Source of the DNA: an uncultured bacterium
Lineage (GTDB): Bacteria; Zixibacteria; MSB-5A5; CAIYYT01
Reading direction: 5' to 3'
Assembly (NCBI GenBank): GCA_903930455.1
Contig: CAIYYT010000184.1
Location: forward strand, 1 to 52,469
DNA length: 52,469 bases
Position numbers and translations under genes: made by a program. Shown one piece after another: positions 18,101 through 26,355 of the stretch. Below the pieces are notes generated by a model. That model was not told where the DNA came from. It saw only the letters and a program-made list of their open reading frames with translations, and did no database searches. Within the stretch, counting starts at the first letter, position 1; the number at the start of each line of letters is the position of its first letter.

Positions 18101-18752
18101 GTATTTCCGCGACACCAATACCAAACTGAATCCCTGGGCCTTCAGTCACAGCGGCACACTCGATGCCAAATCGCCGGCAGGCGCCGACCCACGCAGGATG
18201 AATGCCTACCTGTACCAGATGCTTGACGAGAACCGCCGTGTCTTTCGCAGCACCGGTACCGACGCCGGCAAAGAGGCTCTGTTCAAGGCCGAGCTGGTCA
18301 TTAGACCCTTGCTGGCAGTCTCGTTTTTTCAAAATGCCCATACATGGACTACAGCGGAAATGGCCGATTGGCTGAAGCTTTTTATCAATTGGTTTTCCCG
18401 CACGAAAGGAATACTGCGCAACAAGTTTATGCTCACCGGCGGTGGTGGAGGACTTGACCCCACGCTGATTCATTTCCTGCCCGGCTTTGACTTCTACAAC
18501 GAGGGCTCCAGCCCTGCTCACGCCAACTCTCATCTGCGCGCGGAAATCAAATGGAACGACAGCACTTTCAGTCGCGCCGGCGACATAGTCTCAATGGGTG
18601 ACCATCAAAGTAGAGCCCAGGAATTGTTCTTCCACTTGTTTAACAAACCGGCTAACGCCGCGAGTTTCACGACAGCCGATTTCGATTTCATCAAGAACTG
18701 GTTCAGCGGATCAACGGTTGCTAATGCCGCTTTCCACATCGAGGAGGTTTAG
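15138..18752 (+). CDS. OmpA-like domain protein with metzincin-type metallopeptidase motif
   Basis: A 1204-residue protein. Residues about 40-135 (VLFHLDSAVMMPERP, LLIAGHADTSG, LSALRAKGV) and NRRVELFFFDP near 290 form an OmpA-like peptidoglycan-binding domain with a long insertion. Residues about 320-700 are beta-rich and not recognised. At 870-880 is HEIGHATGQID, an HExxHxxGxxD pattern with His870, Glu871, His874 and Asp880, as in metzincins whose third ligand is Asp (snapalysin type). No signal peptide is visible, consistent with export as injection cargo. It lies 8 nt after the PAAR gene with only a weak ribosome site. It could be a cell-wall-targeted or host-targeted protease effector. 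Substrate unknown. Confidence 0.8.
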   Translation: MSKPVVKTSCSFREMIEGKNTDTTVSPEFQLVPVEVLMLEMEDVLFHLDSAVMMPERPQGKSSSDGTEDDAEPPEDKDKVSGLQALALAFKQFEFDPDKRLLIAGHADTSGAAKMNFELSALRAKGVLYLLEGERDKWAEISEKRHRIEDYQQILTYMKDHRSWSDCDPVKIDDKWSDDVYKAIKAFIKRYNLLIFDKKMPVGEKPIPIETADNIRNDSKHKWPIAMWRAVFNLFNDDIAEALVVTRNQLTDEYRSLLQFCDEDKKFISCGESYPIDDAEKDNYRSQVNRRVELFFFDPENVPTIDCPARVDTIHKAPECPMWHKYHFKRVYADGADLTAQAYHLKFSYYDRVLRKQAEVPDGLKFKAYSGPVENIITDLKARSSYKKGVYTVKVKKDSTRTHIHFCFERPDNTKNMWVYTEKKDANPQFIELTDAEFKKKIDDAAKISAAASANERAKYYDLPNLWNSRNWNCAVKDVIKDFSDYMLNKTTPSEPIVFNLNDIVLVDENGKQTITDRSMEAGGGGKGKPKPLSVTSNPTGTPPEYPSRVRILYVEAEKNKLTLYSTNSGGTPQEQYIGSEIPFQKDSAGKAKNFIKDPPGQTRALIFCHEFYDVTSKRTDAGSGLTLDTGQVIGARAAKLLDADVHTRKRVLPTEVYNVMHSPKIGDFELHYLHGGGCDDAKAYSYLVVYWSAGVTADTKPTVGGTGNSRPATADEVKKIRTAGMLNSMTHWNKKEYELEDNAGTSKHVIRPFYMFDANETFFLTPPSPAVKYYEEAEILFAKAEFTTALRNARGGVPHTIAYVTEEAKGSWMLSYRGNNRPYSIMSLRIKTCEDDPTRFGPAEVPSGIAFPYSEFNDPTSYGILAMAHEIGHATGQIDDYMEKPSYQNTSFWVPNFAQWGLKADNRDCNANNSDFAQRVLSSEAWVPHVHPHDKTMMDKNGAIRMRHVWRFVHWLNEEGKTGKSLNKFLGGVQHKMKYPHPNTPFEYFRDTNTKLNPWAFSHSGTLDAKSPAGADPRRMNAYLYQMLDENRRVFRSTGTDAGKEALFKAELVIRPLLAVSFFQNAHTWTTAEMADWLKLFINWFSRTKGILRNKFMLTGGGGGLDPTLIHFLPGFDFYNEGSSPAHANSHLRAEIKWNDSTFSRAGDIVSMGDHQSRAQELFFHLFNKPANAASFTTADFDFIKNWFSGSTVANAAFHIEEV

Positions 18753-18768
18753 CTGAGGTGCGAATACT

Positions 18769-20007
18769 ATGTCCAAGAAATACTCCTATATCTTCGGTCT
18801 GTCGCTGCTCCTTCTCGTGGGGTTCGCGACATCATGCCGCTCAGAGCCTGCGGCCACGACTGTCAAGCTCAAAGAGTCCAAGAAAGAGGGTGCGGTAACC
18901 ATGTATTCCAGACTCTTCGCAGATTTGCGTCAGTCCTCGCTTCAACTGCTCAAAACTCAGGCAGTGGGGCGACAGGTCTGGTTCGCGCCATTCAAAGACG
19001 CATCTGTCCAGACGATTCCGACACTGGTGCTAGTTGACAAGGATGGATTGACCGTTCAATACGCGAACCATCTGCAACGCCTTAGCTTTGAAGGCGCCTT
19101 TGGCTGGATTAAAGAACGCGATGGCGGACTCGATATCTTCGGTTTCCAGAACGAGATATTCTACACCGGTACAGATGGCTTCTTGCACGCAGTGAGCGTT
19201 GCCGGCAAGGAACGTCTCGATGAGTTCTTCATCCCCCGTGCTTACGGGCGTGGCGGTCTGCGTCTGGTGGTTCCGCTCGGCGGTGACCACTTCCTGATGC
19301 AAACCTACAACCGCCCAGAGGAAGTTGAAATTGGCAAACCACCGGAAAAAGACAATTACCACTTGTTCATTAAGGGTCCGGAAAGCTACAAGGACCTCAC
19401 CTGGAGCGCCCAATTCGACGGCATCGCCCTTCCCGGATTGGTAACGGCCGACGGGAAGCGGTTGGTGGTCCTCAATCAAGGCAATCAGATTCAAGTGTTC
19501 GAAATTGCCACCGGCAAGCAGTTATCCTCGGTCACTGTGGAGGGCGCAGGTATTGTCAGAGCCAGTCTCGACCAGACCGACAACATCATCGTCTACTGTT
19601 GGGATGCTGAAGACAAGAAGAAACTGTGCAGCTACACGTCGCAGGGCGCGCCCAATTGGGAGTACCCACTTGGTGGCAGAGACACGAGAGTCGCGGCGCA
19701 ACCACCGGCTTTGACCGGCAGTGGTCACGCGCTTGTCATTGTGGACAGTCTGTTGCTGTCGATATCCAACGGCAGCTTGCTATGGCAACGGCCCATTCCA
19801 CCTGCAGCCGTGCAGTACCTGACGGTGCTGGGGGATGACGGCGTGTTAGTGACCGCTGCAAATGAGTTGACGCACTTTGGCAACGAAGGACAAGATCGAT
19901 TTTCGTTCCGGTTGCCCGCGGATGAAGCCATGACGACCCCACCGGTGCTCGATGACAAAGGCAGGATTTATTTCGGCACCGCGAAAGGCATATACTGTAT
20001 CAATTAG
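18769..20007 (+). CDS. Lipoprotein with PQQ/WD-like beta-propeller repeats
   Basis: A 412-residue protein. The N-terminus is a lipoprotein signal (YIFGLSLLLLVGFATSC), placing it on a periplasmic membrane face after lipid attachment at the cysteine. Repeats of the form V-x-x-DG-K-x-L-V-V, FEIATGKQLSSV and GRIYFGTAKGIYCI are typical of PQQ-like beta-propellers, which serve as protein-binding scaffolds, as in BamB. GAGGTG precedes the ATG, 16 nt after the metzincin gene. In this setting it may be an immunity or docking partner for the effector-like protein; that is inference from position. Confidence 0.75.
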   Translation: MSKKYSYIFGLSLLLLVGFATSCRSEPAATTVKLKESKKEGAVTMYSRLFADLRQSSLQLLKTQAVGRQVWFAPFKDASVQTIPTLVLVDKDGLTVQYANHLQRLSFEGAFGWIKERDGGLDIFGFQNEIFYTGTDGFLHAVSVAGKERLDEFFIPRAYGRGGLRLVVPLGGDHFLMQTYNRPEEVEIGKPPEKDNYHLFIKGPESYKDLTWSAQFDGIALPGLVTADGKRLVVLNQGNQIQVFEIATGKQLSSVTVEGAGIVRASLDQTDNIIVYCWDAEDKKKLCSYTSQGAPNWEYPLGGRDTRVAAQPPALTGSGHALVIVDSLLLSISNGSLLWQRPIPPAAVQYLTVLGDDGVLVTAANELTHFGNEGQDRFSFRLPADEAMTTPPVLDDKGRIYFGTAKGIYCIN

Positions 20008-20056
20008 GCAGCCCCTTTTACAGGAATGGCTGGCTTATAGAGCAAGGTAGATAGCG

Positions 20057-20482
20057 ATGAGTTCGACAAATAATAGGTTCCGAATCAATCTCCCGGATGG
20101 TTGGGAAGACCAGACAGCCTATACCTTCATGGGTCCCGAGATCAACGGCGAGCAGCACATGCTCAATCTGGTAATTGACCAGAATCTGGTCGACGACGAT
20201 CTGCGTGAGTTCGCGCTCGATCGCATCCAGCCCGTGAGGGATTCCCTGCTGAGTATCGAAACGCTCAAAGAGGAAGAGCGCACGCTGGCTATCGGTATTC
20301 GCGTCTATGAATGGGTATACAAGTGGTTGCCTGTCGAAGGAAAGCCGATCTTCAAGAAGCATGTGTACATGATCGTCGGCAAGCGGGGGTACACGTTCAC
20401 GGCTTCGTTTGGCAAACAGACGATCAAGACTATCGGCGTCGAAGTAGATCGCATGATCGAGAGCTTCCTGCCGCAGGAATAG
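20057..20482 (+). CDS. DcrB/Eag-type (DUF1795) chaperone-like protein
   Basis: A 141-residue protein beginning RFRINLPDGWEDQTAYTF, with NLVIDQNLVDDDL and KHVYMIVGKRGYTFTASF, the usual layout of the DUF1795 family. That family includes DcrB and the EagR/EagT6 chaperones that load PAAR-containing effectors of type VI secretion. There is no signal peptide, which fits an intracellular chaperone rather than lipoprotein DcrB. It sits in the PAAR cluster with AAGGTAG upstream and is followed 12 nt later by the protein sharing the PAAR extension. Its client may be that shared C-terminal module, since the PAAR protein lacks the membrane helices Eag proteins normally shield. Confidence 0.78.
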   Translation: MSSTNNRFRINLPDGWEDQTAYTFMGPEINGEQHMLNLVIDQNLVDDDLREFALDRIQPVRDSLLSIETLKEEERTLAIGIRVYEWVYKWLPVEGKPIFKKHVYMIVGKRGYTFTASFGKQTIKTIGVEVDRMIESFLPQE

Positions 20483-20494
20483 GACGAAGACACG

Positions 20495-21391
20495 ATGCCC
20501 TTGAAATTCACAAAGTCGACCGATGCCAAAGAAAAGGTGACGCTGACATCGTCGCTGGTTTACGCCGAATGGCAACAGTCATACGCCCCGATCGGACAGC
20601 CCGCCTCATTTGAAGTCGGCACGCTCTTTGTCGGACAAGGTGCGCCGATTGAAGTCAAAGGCAAGACCAGCAAGGGCAAATCACTCGGCGCCGTGACCGG
20701 CAAAGTCAGAGGCAACAAGTTTATCGGGGAGTTCACTATCCCCGGCGATGCCAAGCTCGGAGAGATGGTTACTTTCGAGGTCAAGCTCCCGAAGAACGGC
20801 CTCACCGGCACGTCGAATGCCGTGGCCATCGTGCCACCGATTCGCGTGTTTGATCTCTCCTGGAGTGCTTCCGAAGCAAGACGCGGTGATGTCGTCACAC
20901 TGAAAGCCGCTGTGGAAAACCTTCCCGACACCGCGCAGGTCAAAATTATTATCTACGAGTACGATCAAGACGGCGCCCACGACAAGATCACCGAGATTCC
21001 GGCAACTGTTGCGAGCAAGAAGATCGAGTTGCAATGGGCCTACGAGTATCACGAAGACACCGACGAAATTCCGACCGACAAGGACATGCAGCGCTACGGA
21101 AGAAACTACAACCCGCCCGAATACTTCTTCACCGTGAAGGTGGACACGCAGGAATTCGGCAACAAACAGGAATCCGGACTGCTTGAATTCAAGGATTGGA
21201 TGGAGATCGAGTTGCGAGACGAGTCGGGGAATGCCATGGGAAACGCCAACTATATCCTGACTCTACCCGACGGGACTGAACGCAGAGGGTCGCTTGACGA
21301 AAACGGTTATGCCCGTGAGGAGAACTTGCCTCCCGGACAGATTGACGTTGAGTTTACCGATACGGCCGACCGAGAAGTTGTATCGAACTGA
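20495..21391 (+). CDS. Beta-rich protein sharing the PAAR protein's C-terminal module
   Basis: A 298-residue protein with no signal peptide. Two Ig-like segments (about 30-180) precede a region matching residues about 205-358 of the PAAR protein at 14053: PEYFFTVKV, ESGLLEFKDWMEIELRD, LPDGTERRGSLDENGYA and PPGQIDVEFTDT align in order with it. In VgrG and PAAR proteins such modules usually act as adaptors between spike and cargo. The ATG has AGGA at 10 nt, and the gene follows the chaperone by 12 nt. It may be an adaptor that bridges the spike to the HExxH protein encoded next; no catalytic site is seen. Confidence 0.75.
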   Translation: MPLKFTKSTDAKEKVTLTSSLVYAEWQQSYAPIGQPASFEVGTLFVGQGAPIEVKGKTSKGKSLGAVTGKVRGNKFIGEFTIPGDAKLGEMVTFEVKLPKNGLTGTSNAVAIVPPIRVFDLSWSASEARRGDVVTLKAAVENLPDTAQVKIIIYEYDQDGAHDKITEIPATVASKKIELQWAYEYHEDTDEIPTDKDMQRYGRNYNPPEYFFTVKVDTQEFGNKQESGLLEFKDWMEIELRDESGNAMGNANYILTLPDGTERRGSLDENGYAREENLPPGQIDVEFTDTADREVVSN

Positions 21392-21471
21392 TATCGGAAA
21401 TGGTGCGGATACGGCTATCTATGCTATCTGAGATCATGGAAAACAGAAACTATACAGAGGACCGATAAGAG

Positions 21472-23013
21472 ATGGCACTTCGGCGAGCGTTAGTGCAGAT
21501 TGCCAGCGGCGTGAGGCGAGTATTCCGGTTGCAACCACCGCGAATAGTCAGTATCACTTCGCCCGGCATTGACAACGCCAGAAAGACATCCCATGGGGCG
21601 GCTGTCGCAGTGAATAATGATCAGGACTGCAATAAGACATACACTGCCCCGTTGCCTGCCGGAAAACGCGAGTTGGAGCCGATCTTCGATCTGGATTGGA
21701 TCGGCAATTCACCGTCTGAAGATGACCTCCTTCAGATCACGCTGAATCTCGCTCCCGCAGGCAACCAGGGAAACTTGAACCTGAGAGCTACCGAGGGAGC
21801 GAATAATATTCGCGTATGGACAAGCGCACAGAAGGGCGCTAATCTAAACGTCGTTGCCTTGCCGGCAATCGTGCCCGTAGCGAATCTGCCGGCGAACTAT
21901 TTCGTTGAGGGAATTGCCCAAGGCAGAGTCGTTCTGGAAGCAAGTCATACACTGGACGGGCGTACTGTAACTGACCAGTTGGTTATCAACGTCGTAGAAC
22001 TGGTTGAATCACAAGGCGGAACTTCCAAAGTCATTTATGATTACAACAGCCCGATCAGGTTTCAGGTACTTGGGGCTCCGGCCAACTATACCTTTGAATG
22101 GGATTTTGACGGTGACGGCAATTTCGGCACCGCTGTTTTTGAGACAGGGAAGACGACGGCCGATGTCACCTGCAAATACGGTCCAGCCCAGGACGCCAAC
22201 ACCGTGTGCCTTATAGCGAATGCGGCCAATACCCGTGCTGCCTATGCGGTGGCTGTTCGCATGACCGGTGGGCTTATTCTGAAGGCCAAGGGTGCTACGC
22301 GCGAGACCGCTGGCGTACGACGTGGAATTCGCGTCGCGCTTGGCAGTCATCAAGGAACGGCACTGCCTGCACAGAACAACGACGGTATCCAAGGCGCCTA
22401 TCCTTACACCGACCTGGCGCCAGTGCGATTCGACGCCCCCAGACCGTCCGAGCAGCGCAACTGGCAAACCAACTACGGCATAACACAGCGTATCTCAGCG
22501 GCCGGACGAATTCAATATGGGAGTCTAGTGACCGACTACGCTGTCACTCCCTACGATGGCGTCGGCAATAATAGGCGCGTGATCGGAGTCGCGGTTGGCC
22601 CCATCACCTGGACTAATCATGAAACCAAGGAAGACCTGGATGCCTACATCAGCCACGAGGGCAGGCATCTGGGCCAGCACGTTTCCGTGAGAGACAGCAA
22701 TCCCGCCAACAACGTCTGGAGACTCTTGGACAACCACTACGGCAACGGACCCGGCTATTCGCACTTTCGGGAAGCGCACGCTCACCTGCACGAGTTGCGC
22801 GAGGCGACTGCTCCCTGGAGGCACCAGACTTTCATGGGCGGTATTCAGCTATTTCGAGACAAGTACAATGCTGCTTTGGGGCTACTGGCGGCGATTCCGG
22901 CTGGTCCCACTCAAACCGCTGCGAAGCAGTTCCTGCAGGAACTCTATCGATTGATTCCGTTTGATGAGATGAAACGACCCGGTTACGACTACTATGTTAG
23001 AGCGCCGCTATGA
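21472..23013 (+). CDS. Putative effector with PKD-like domain and HExxH motif
   Basis: A 513-residue protein with no clear signal peptide. Around residues 185-225 is a PKD/Ig-like strand pattern (FEWDFDGDGNFG). At 395-399 is HEGRH (HExxH: His395, Glu396, His399), followed by HxxxDxxP and by SHFREAHAHLHELRE, which offers possible third metal ligands. This suggests a zincin-type metallopeptidase, but no specific family was recognised. AGAGGA precedes the ATG, and an 80-nt gap follows the previous gene. The stop overlaps the next ATG by 4 nt, so the lipoprotein gene downstream is translationally coupled, the layout expected of an effector and its immunity protein. Confidence 0.68.
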   Translation: MALRRALVQIASGVRRVFRLQPPRIVSITSPGIDNARKTSHGAAVAVNNDQDCNKTYTAPLPAGKRELEPIFDLDWIGNSPSEDDLLQITLNLAPAGNQGNLNLRATEGANNIRVWTSAQKGANLNVVALPAIVPVANLPANYFVEGIAQGRVVLEASHTLDGRTVTDQLVINVVELVESQGGTSKVIYDYNSPIRFQVLGAPANYTFEWDFDGDGNFGTAVFETGKTTADVTCKYGPAQDANTVCLIANAANTRAAYAVAVRMTGGLILKAKGATRETAGVRRGIRVALGSHQGTALPAQNNDGIQGAYPYTDLAPVRFDAPRPSEQRNWQTNYGITQRISAAGRIQYGSLVTDYAVTPYDGVGNNRRVIGVAVGPITWTNHETKEDLDAYISHEGRHLGQHVSVRDSNPANNVWRLLDNHYGNGPGYSHFREAHAHLHELREATAPWRHQTFMGGIQLFRDKYNAALGLLAAIPAGPTQTAAKQFLQELYRLIPFDEMKRPGYDYYVRAPL

Positions 23014-24155
23014 TCGCTTTCGAGTCACGCCGACATTGGAAAGCTCATTGGATTGTCGGAGTGTTGGTCATGATGATGATTGGAGGCTGTAGTATGAATA
23101 ATGACAATACAGAACTGAATTCAAACCGGGCTCTGCAAGTTCTCGCAGATGCTTATGCGGCGCAGGCAGCCGGGCAGTTGAGCAAGGCTCGCGCTTTGGA
23201 GTCGGCAAATACGCTGGCACAATCTGCTGAATCACTCCCTCTCGAACTACGTCTTCCTTTGCGATACCATCAGGCAAGGTTATTGGCAATCGGGGACAAG
23301 AGAGACCAGGCACTCAAAGTCCTTGATGATCTGGATAGTGCGTCGGCAATTTTCCCCGAGGCGATCTGGCTCAGAATTCAGTTGGCTGCGTCGGAAGCGA
23401 GTGACCAAGCCAATCAGATGCGCTGGACGCTTGAAGATCAACTCGGATCTCTCCTCCCTATGAGCGCATGGGGAAGATCGCTGGATTCGCGACTTGAGCA
23501 ACGCGAAGCGGATAAGCTGGAGCAGCCGCTATCCGACAGTCCTCTTCGTCCGACTATACCTCGTCTGGATGCCGACAAACTTTTGCGGATTGCCTCCCTC
23601 TATGACCAGATGGCAATGAATGCGGAAGGCGCCAATGCGTATCGCGAAGCGATCTATTCCGTCTTTGCTCCTCCGGGGTTTCCGGAAACCGGTGCTGAGA
23701 CTTGGATGTCTGACACTCTGGCTGCTACTTGGTTGGCCATAGCACGAAACGAAGCTTCGCTGGGAGTCAAGCGGTGGGCGGCGCAGGCCGTATTCATGGC
23801 CGTCGCTTCTTCACCTCGCGTCCGCGCTGCAGCAGCCGAGCTTCTGCGCGACATCGAAAGTGGGAAGAAATCGGCTATTGGGTCAAAACCGAATGCCAAA
23901 ATGCTGATCGAGATTGCCGGGCTATATCGAGCTTGTAATCTGCATCTGCGTGCGATCCAGGCATTGGATCGAACTGCTGAGTTGCCCGGAGTGAATGTAT
24001 CGTCTTTGAGAGATGAAATAGTGGCAGAGTGGAGCAAGTTGGTTTCTTCATATATGAGTGGTAGAGATCAGATCTGCTTCCTGTTCGGTTTCAAGACATC
24101 ATCCACTCCTCCTGAAAAGTTGCTACCAGGTCAGTTTTCTTACGGAGAACGCTAG
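23010..24155 (+). CDS. Lipoprotein with helical repeats, possible immunity partner
   Basis: A 381-residue protein. A signal anchor and lipobox (WIVGVLVMMMIGGC) mark it as a lipoprotein. The rest is alanine/leucine-rich and helical, with TPR-like spacing (ALQVLADAYAAQAAGQLSKA, RASLYDQMAMNAEGANAYREA-like). It overlaps the HExxH gene by 4 nt, so it is probably made in step with it. It was not recognised as a known family. Lipid-anchored periplasmic immunity proteins are common next to secreted cell-wall or protease effectors, but that role is only inferred here. It ends the cluster, facing a convergent exchanger gene 91 nt away with no clear terminator between. Confidence 0.7.
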   Translation: MIAFESRRHWKAHWIVGVLVMMMIGGCSMNNDNTELNSNRALQVLADAYAAQAAGQLSKARALESANTLAQSAESLPLELRLPLRYHQARLLAIGDKRDQALKVLDDLDSASAIFPEAIWLRIQLAASEASDQANQMRWTLEDQLGSLLPMSAWGRSLDSRLEQREADKLEQPLSDSPLRPTIPRLDADKLLRIASLYDQMAMNAEGANAYREAIYSVFAPPGFPETGAETWMSDTLAATWLAIARNEASLGVKRWAAQAVFMAVASSPRVRAAAAELLRDIESGKKSAIGSKPNAKMLIEIAGLYRACNLHLRAIQALDRTAELPGVNVSSLRDEIVAEWSKLVSSYMSGRDQICFLFGFKTSSTPPEKLLPGQFSYGER

Positions 24156-24246
24156 TCGATTATTGCGGTATGAAATGGTGATCTGCTGCCGCTGTTCGTA
24201 CGATTGTGTCAGAGGTTGAATTGAACAGCCACGTAGAGATCGTGAC

Positions 24247-25425
24247 CTATGACTTCAGAATGTGGTCGCGCAACACCTGGCGAAACTCCACGAACACGCG
24301 CAACTTGTATCTGCCCCGCACCACATTCACTAACATCACCAGAATCCAGATGACGTAGAAACCGTTGAACGCCAGTTTGAGATTAACACCCGGCCAGAGG
24401 GGATTGACAACCTGCGCGACAATCTGGCCAAACCACAACACTGCCAACAACGTCGCCTCCCAGAACCGCAAGCGCATGTCGGAGAGCAGAAGAAAGCCAA
24501 GCGTCGCTTGCAGGACGGTCATCAGGATTTCCTCCTGATGAACCCAATCAAATGGAATGGTCGTGATCTTGCCCATGGAAACCGAGTAGACAATTGGGAT
24601 GATTGCGACCAGTAGTGTCAATTCGGCAACGGCTGAACTGACAGGATTCATTAGAGCCATCCGCACTTTGCCGGTGCGACGCGCCCAATACCAGGCGCTG
24701 ACGAACTCGGGAAACTCAGACATGAATGGCGCTACCCATTGAATGAAGAAGTAGGTTGAAAGTCCCAGAAGTGCCGCCAGACCCTTCATGCTCTCCACAA
24801 AAGGATGCACCACGAAAAACAGCAATGTCCCACCGCCGAGAAAACAGGCCAGGATCAACGAATTGCGCGTTGTCGGTTTGCGCGTCAGAATCCAGCGCGG
24901 AACCCGCTCCATTTCTTCGATGTTTTCCTCGCCGTGAGACGGGATGCGCTGCAGGACGGTCAGATATATGAGATAGATGATGAGCAGCACCACCGAATCC
25001 CACACCGTCAGCGACGCTTTCAGGACGATGACAAAACCATACAGAAACGGCAGAAGCATACCTATCACCGGCACAGCATCCTCCCCTTCCAGCTTGATAG
25101 TCAGTTTCTGTTTGATGCCCACTTTGCGATGTGCGAACCAGGATGTGAAGTAGACTAGCGGCAGCCCAAAACCGATCAAGAGACGCGTAGCGCCGGTAAA
25201 ATTGGCGGTCATTAGGGTGATATCTTTGCTCCAAGCAATAGTGCCTTCGACAAAGAACTCTGGAGCCGTTTGCAGCCATGCCAGGATTGCCAACGCCAGA
25301 CCCTGACTGACTAGTACCTGTGATGCTTCAGCCCCCCATGCGATGCAGATGGCGGCCAACAGCACTGAAGGGAAAGTCCAAATGGCGGACAGCGCTTTGG
25401 CCTTTGCTGCTGTAACCGTCAACAT
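24247..25425 (-). CDS. CaCA-like sodium/calcium exchanger family membrane protein
   Basis: A roughly 392-residue polytopic protein. Two inverted-repeat-like blocks resemble the alpha repeats of cation/Ca2+ exchangers: TAPEFFVEGTIAWSK (about residues 32-46) and SEFPEFVSAWYWARRTG with NPVSSAVAELTLLVAIIP in the second half. Each has the acidic P-E/S-E-x-P-E element used for cation binding. Ten or so hydrophobic helices are visible. I prefer the ATG at 25425 (GGGAAAA upstream) to the TTG at 25443. It lies 24 nt after the PTS-IIA/CBS gene. The transported ion is not certain; the repeats are diverged from typical YrbG. Confidence 0.7.
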   Translation of the reverse strand: MLTVTAAKAKALSAIWTFPSVLLAAICIAWGAEASQVLVSQGLALAILAWLQTAPEFFVEGTIAWSKDITLMTANFTGATRLLIGFGLPLVYFTSWFAHRKVGIKQKLTIKLEGEDAVPVIGMLLPFLYGFVIVLKASLTVWDSVVLLIIYLIYLTVLQRIPSHGEENIEEMERVPRWILTRKPTTRNSLILACFLGGGTLLFFVVHPFVESMKGLAALLGLSTYFFIQWVAPFMSEFPEFVSAWYWARRTGKVRMALMNPVSSAVAELTLLVAIIPIVYSVSMGKITTIPFDWVHQEEILMTVLQATLGFLLLSDMRLRFWEATLLAVLWFGQIVAQVVNPLWPGVNLKLAFNGFYVIWILVMLVNVVRGRYKLRVFVEFRQVLRDHILKS

Positions 25426-25449
25426 GGCGGATTTTCCCAGCAATGCTGC

Positions 25450-26355
25450 CTACCCGCGGATGACCTTGGAGACAATATCAGACATGACGACGACTCCGAC
25501 CAATTTGCCGTCGCGCACTACCGGCACCATGCGTAGGTTTGCGTTGAGCATCGCTGTGGCCAGTCGTACCACGGGAGTATCCTCGGTAGTTGTCACTATG
25601 TCTTTCCACATGATCTCGTCGACCGTCAATTTCTCCTGAGTCTTGAGAAGATCGTCTAACATGGAAAGCTCGTCGGAGGCAGGTGACTTGCCTAGCATTG
25701 ACCCAAAGTCGGAGAGGGCGGCTTTTATCAGATCACGATTAGATATCTGTCCGACAACCCGGTCCTGATCGTCAACCACCGGCATTTCACCGATACGGTG
25801 TTTGTAGAAAAGATTGGCGACCTCTTTTAGTGACTTGTGGGTAGTGACACTGATAACCTTTTCAACCATGATATCTCTCACCAGCAACTCGCGATCAACA
25901 TTGACACCCGATTGATGAACGACTTCGATCACGGCGGCGACGCCTCTGGCGTCGAGTAATCTCCTAAGATTTTGCGGATCGCGCGCGAAACGGGCAAACG
26001 CCGAGAGCGTTTGTAGATACAACTGCGAGATGTTGGATGGCGTGAGCATCAGGCAGACTACGCGTAGCGTCACGTCATCAGGGGTCTTGTCAGAAAGTCC
26101 CTTCTTGCTTACACCGAAGGCGATGTACATTCGTTCGACTGCATCCGTGCGGGCATGCGGGAAAGCGTAACCGTGGCCGTAAGAAGTGTTTTCGACACGC
26201 TCGCGCTCGTCGATGGCGGCGGCGATCGTTGCCATGTCAAGGAGAGGAAAGCGCCTGCCGATGACGCCCAGCAGTGTGGCGATCGCTTCGTTTTTGCTGC
26301 CGGCGCTCATGTCGGCCAGCACGAGTTCTTCAGCAAGAAGAGTTGATAGTCTCAT
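25450..26355 (-). CDS. PTS IIA (PtsN-like) domain fused to paired CBS domains
   Basis: A 301-residue soluble protein. Residues 1-145 are an EIIA-fructose/Ntr-type domain with the phosphorylatable His67 in GYAFPHART. Residues about 158-300 hold two CBS motifs (MVEKVISVTTHKSLKEVANL, IMWKDIVTTTEDTPVVRLA), which commonly bind adenosyl nucleotides. It overlaps the upstream DUF502 gene by 4 nt (ATGA) and precedes an exchanger gene, so it probably adjusts ion transport in response to energy or phosphorelay state. PtsN regulates potassium systems in proteobacteria; a comparable role here is inference. Confidence 0.85.
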   Translation of the reverse strand: MRLSTLLAEELVLADMSAGSKNEAIATLLGVIGRRFPLLDMATIAAAIDERERVENTSYGHGYAFPHARTDAVERMYIAFGVSKKGLSDKTPDDVTLRVVCLMLTPSNISQLYLQTLSAFARFARDPQNLRRLLDARGVAAVIEVVHQSGVNVDRELLVRDIMVEKVISVTTHKSLKEVANLFYKHRIGEMPVVDDQDRVVGQISNRDLIKAALSDFGSMLGKSPASDELSMLDDLLKTQEKLTVDEIMWKDIVTTTEDTPVVRLATAMLNANLRMVPVVRDGKLVGVVVMSDIVSKVIRG

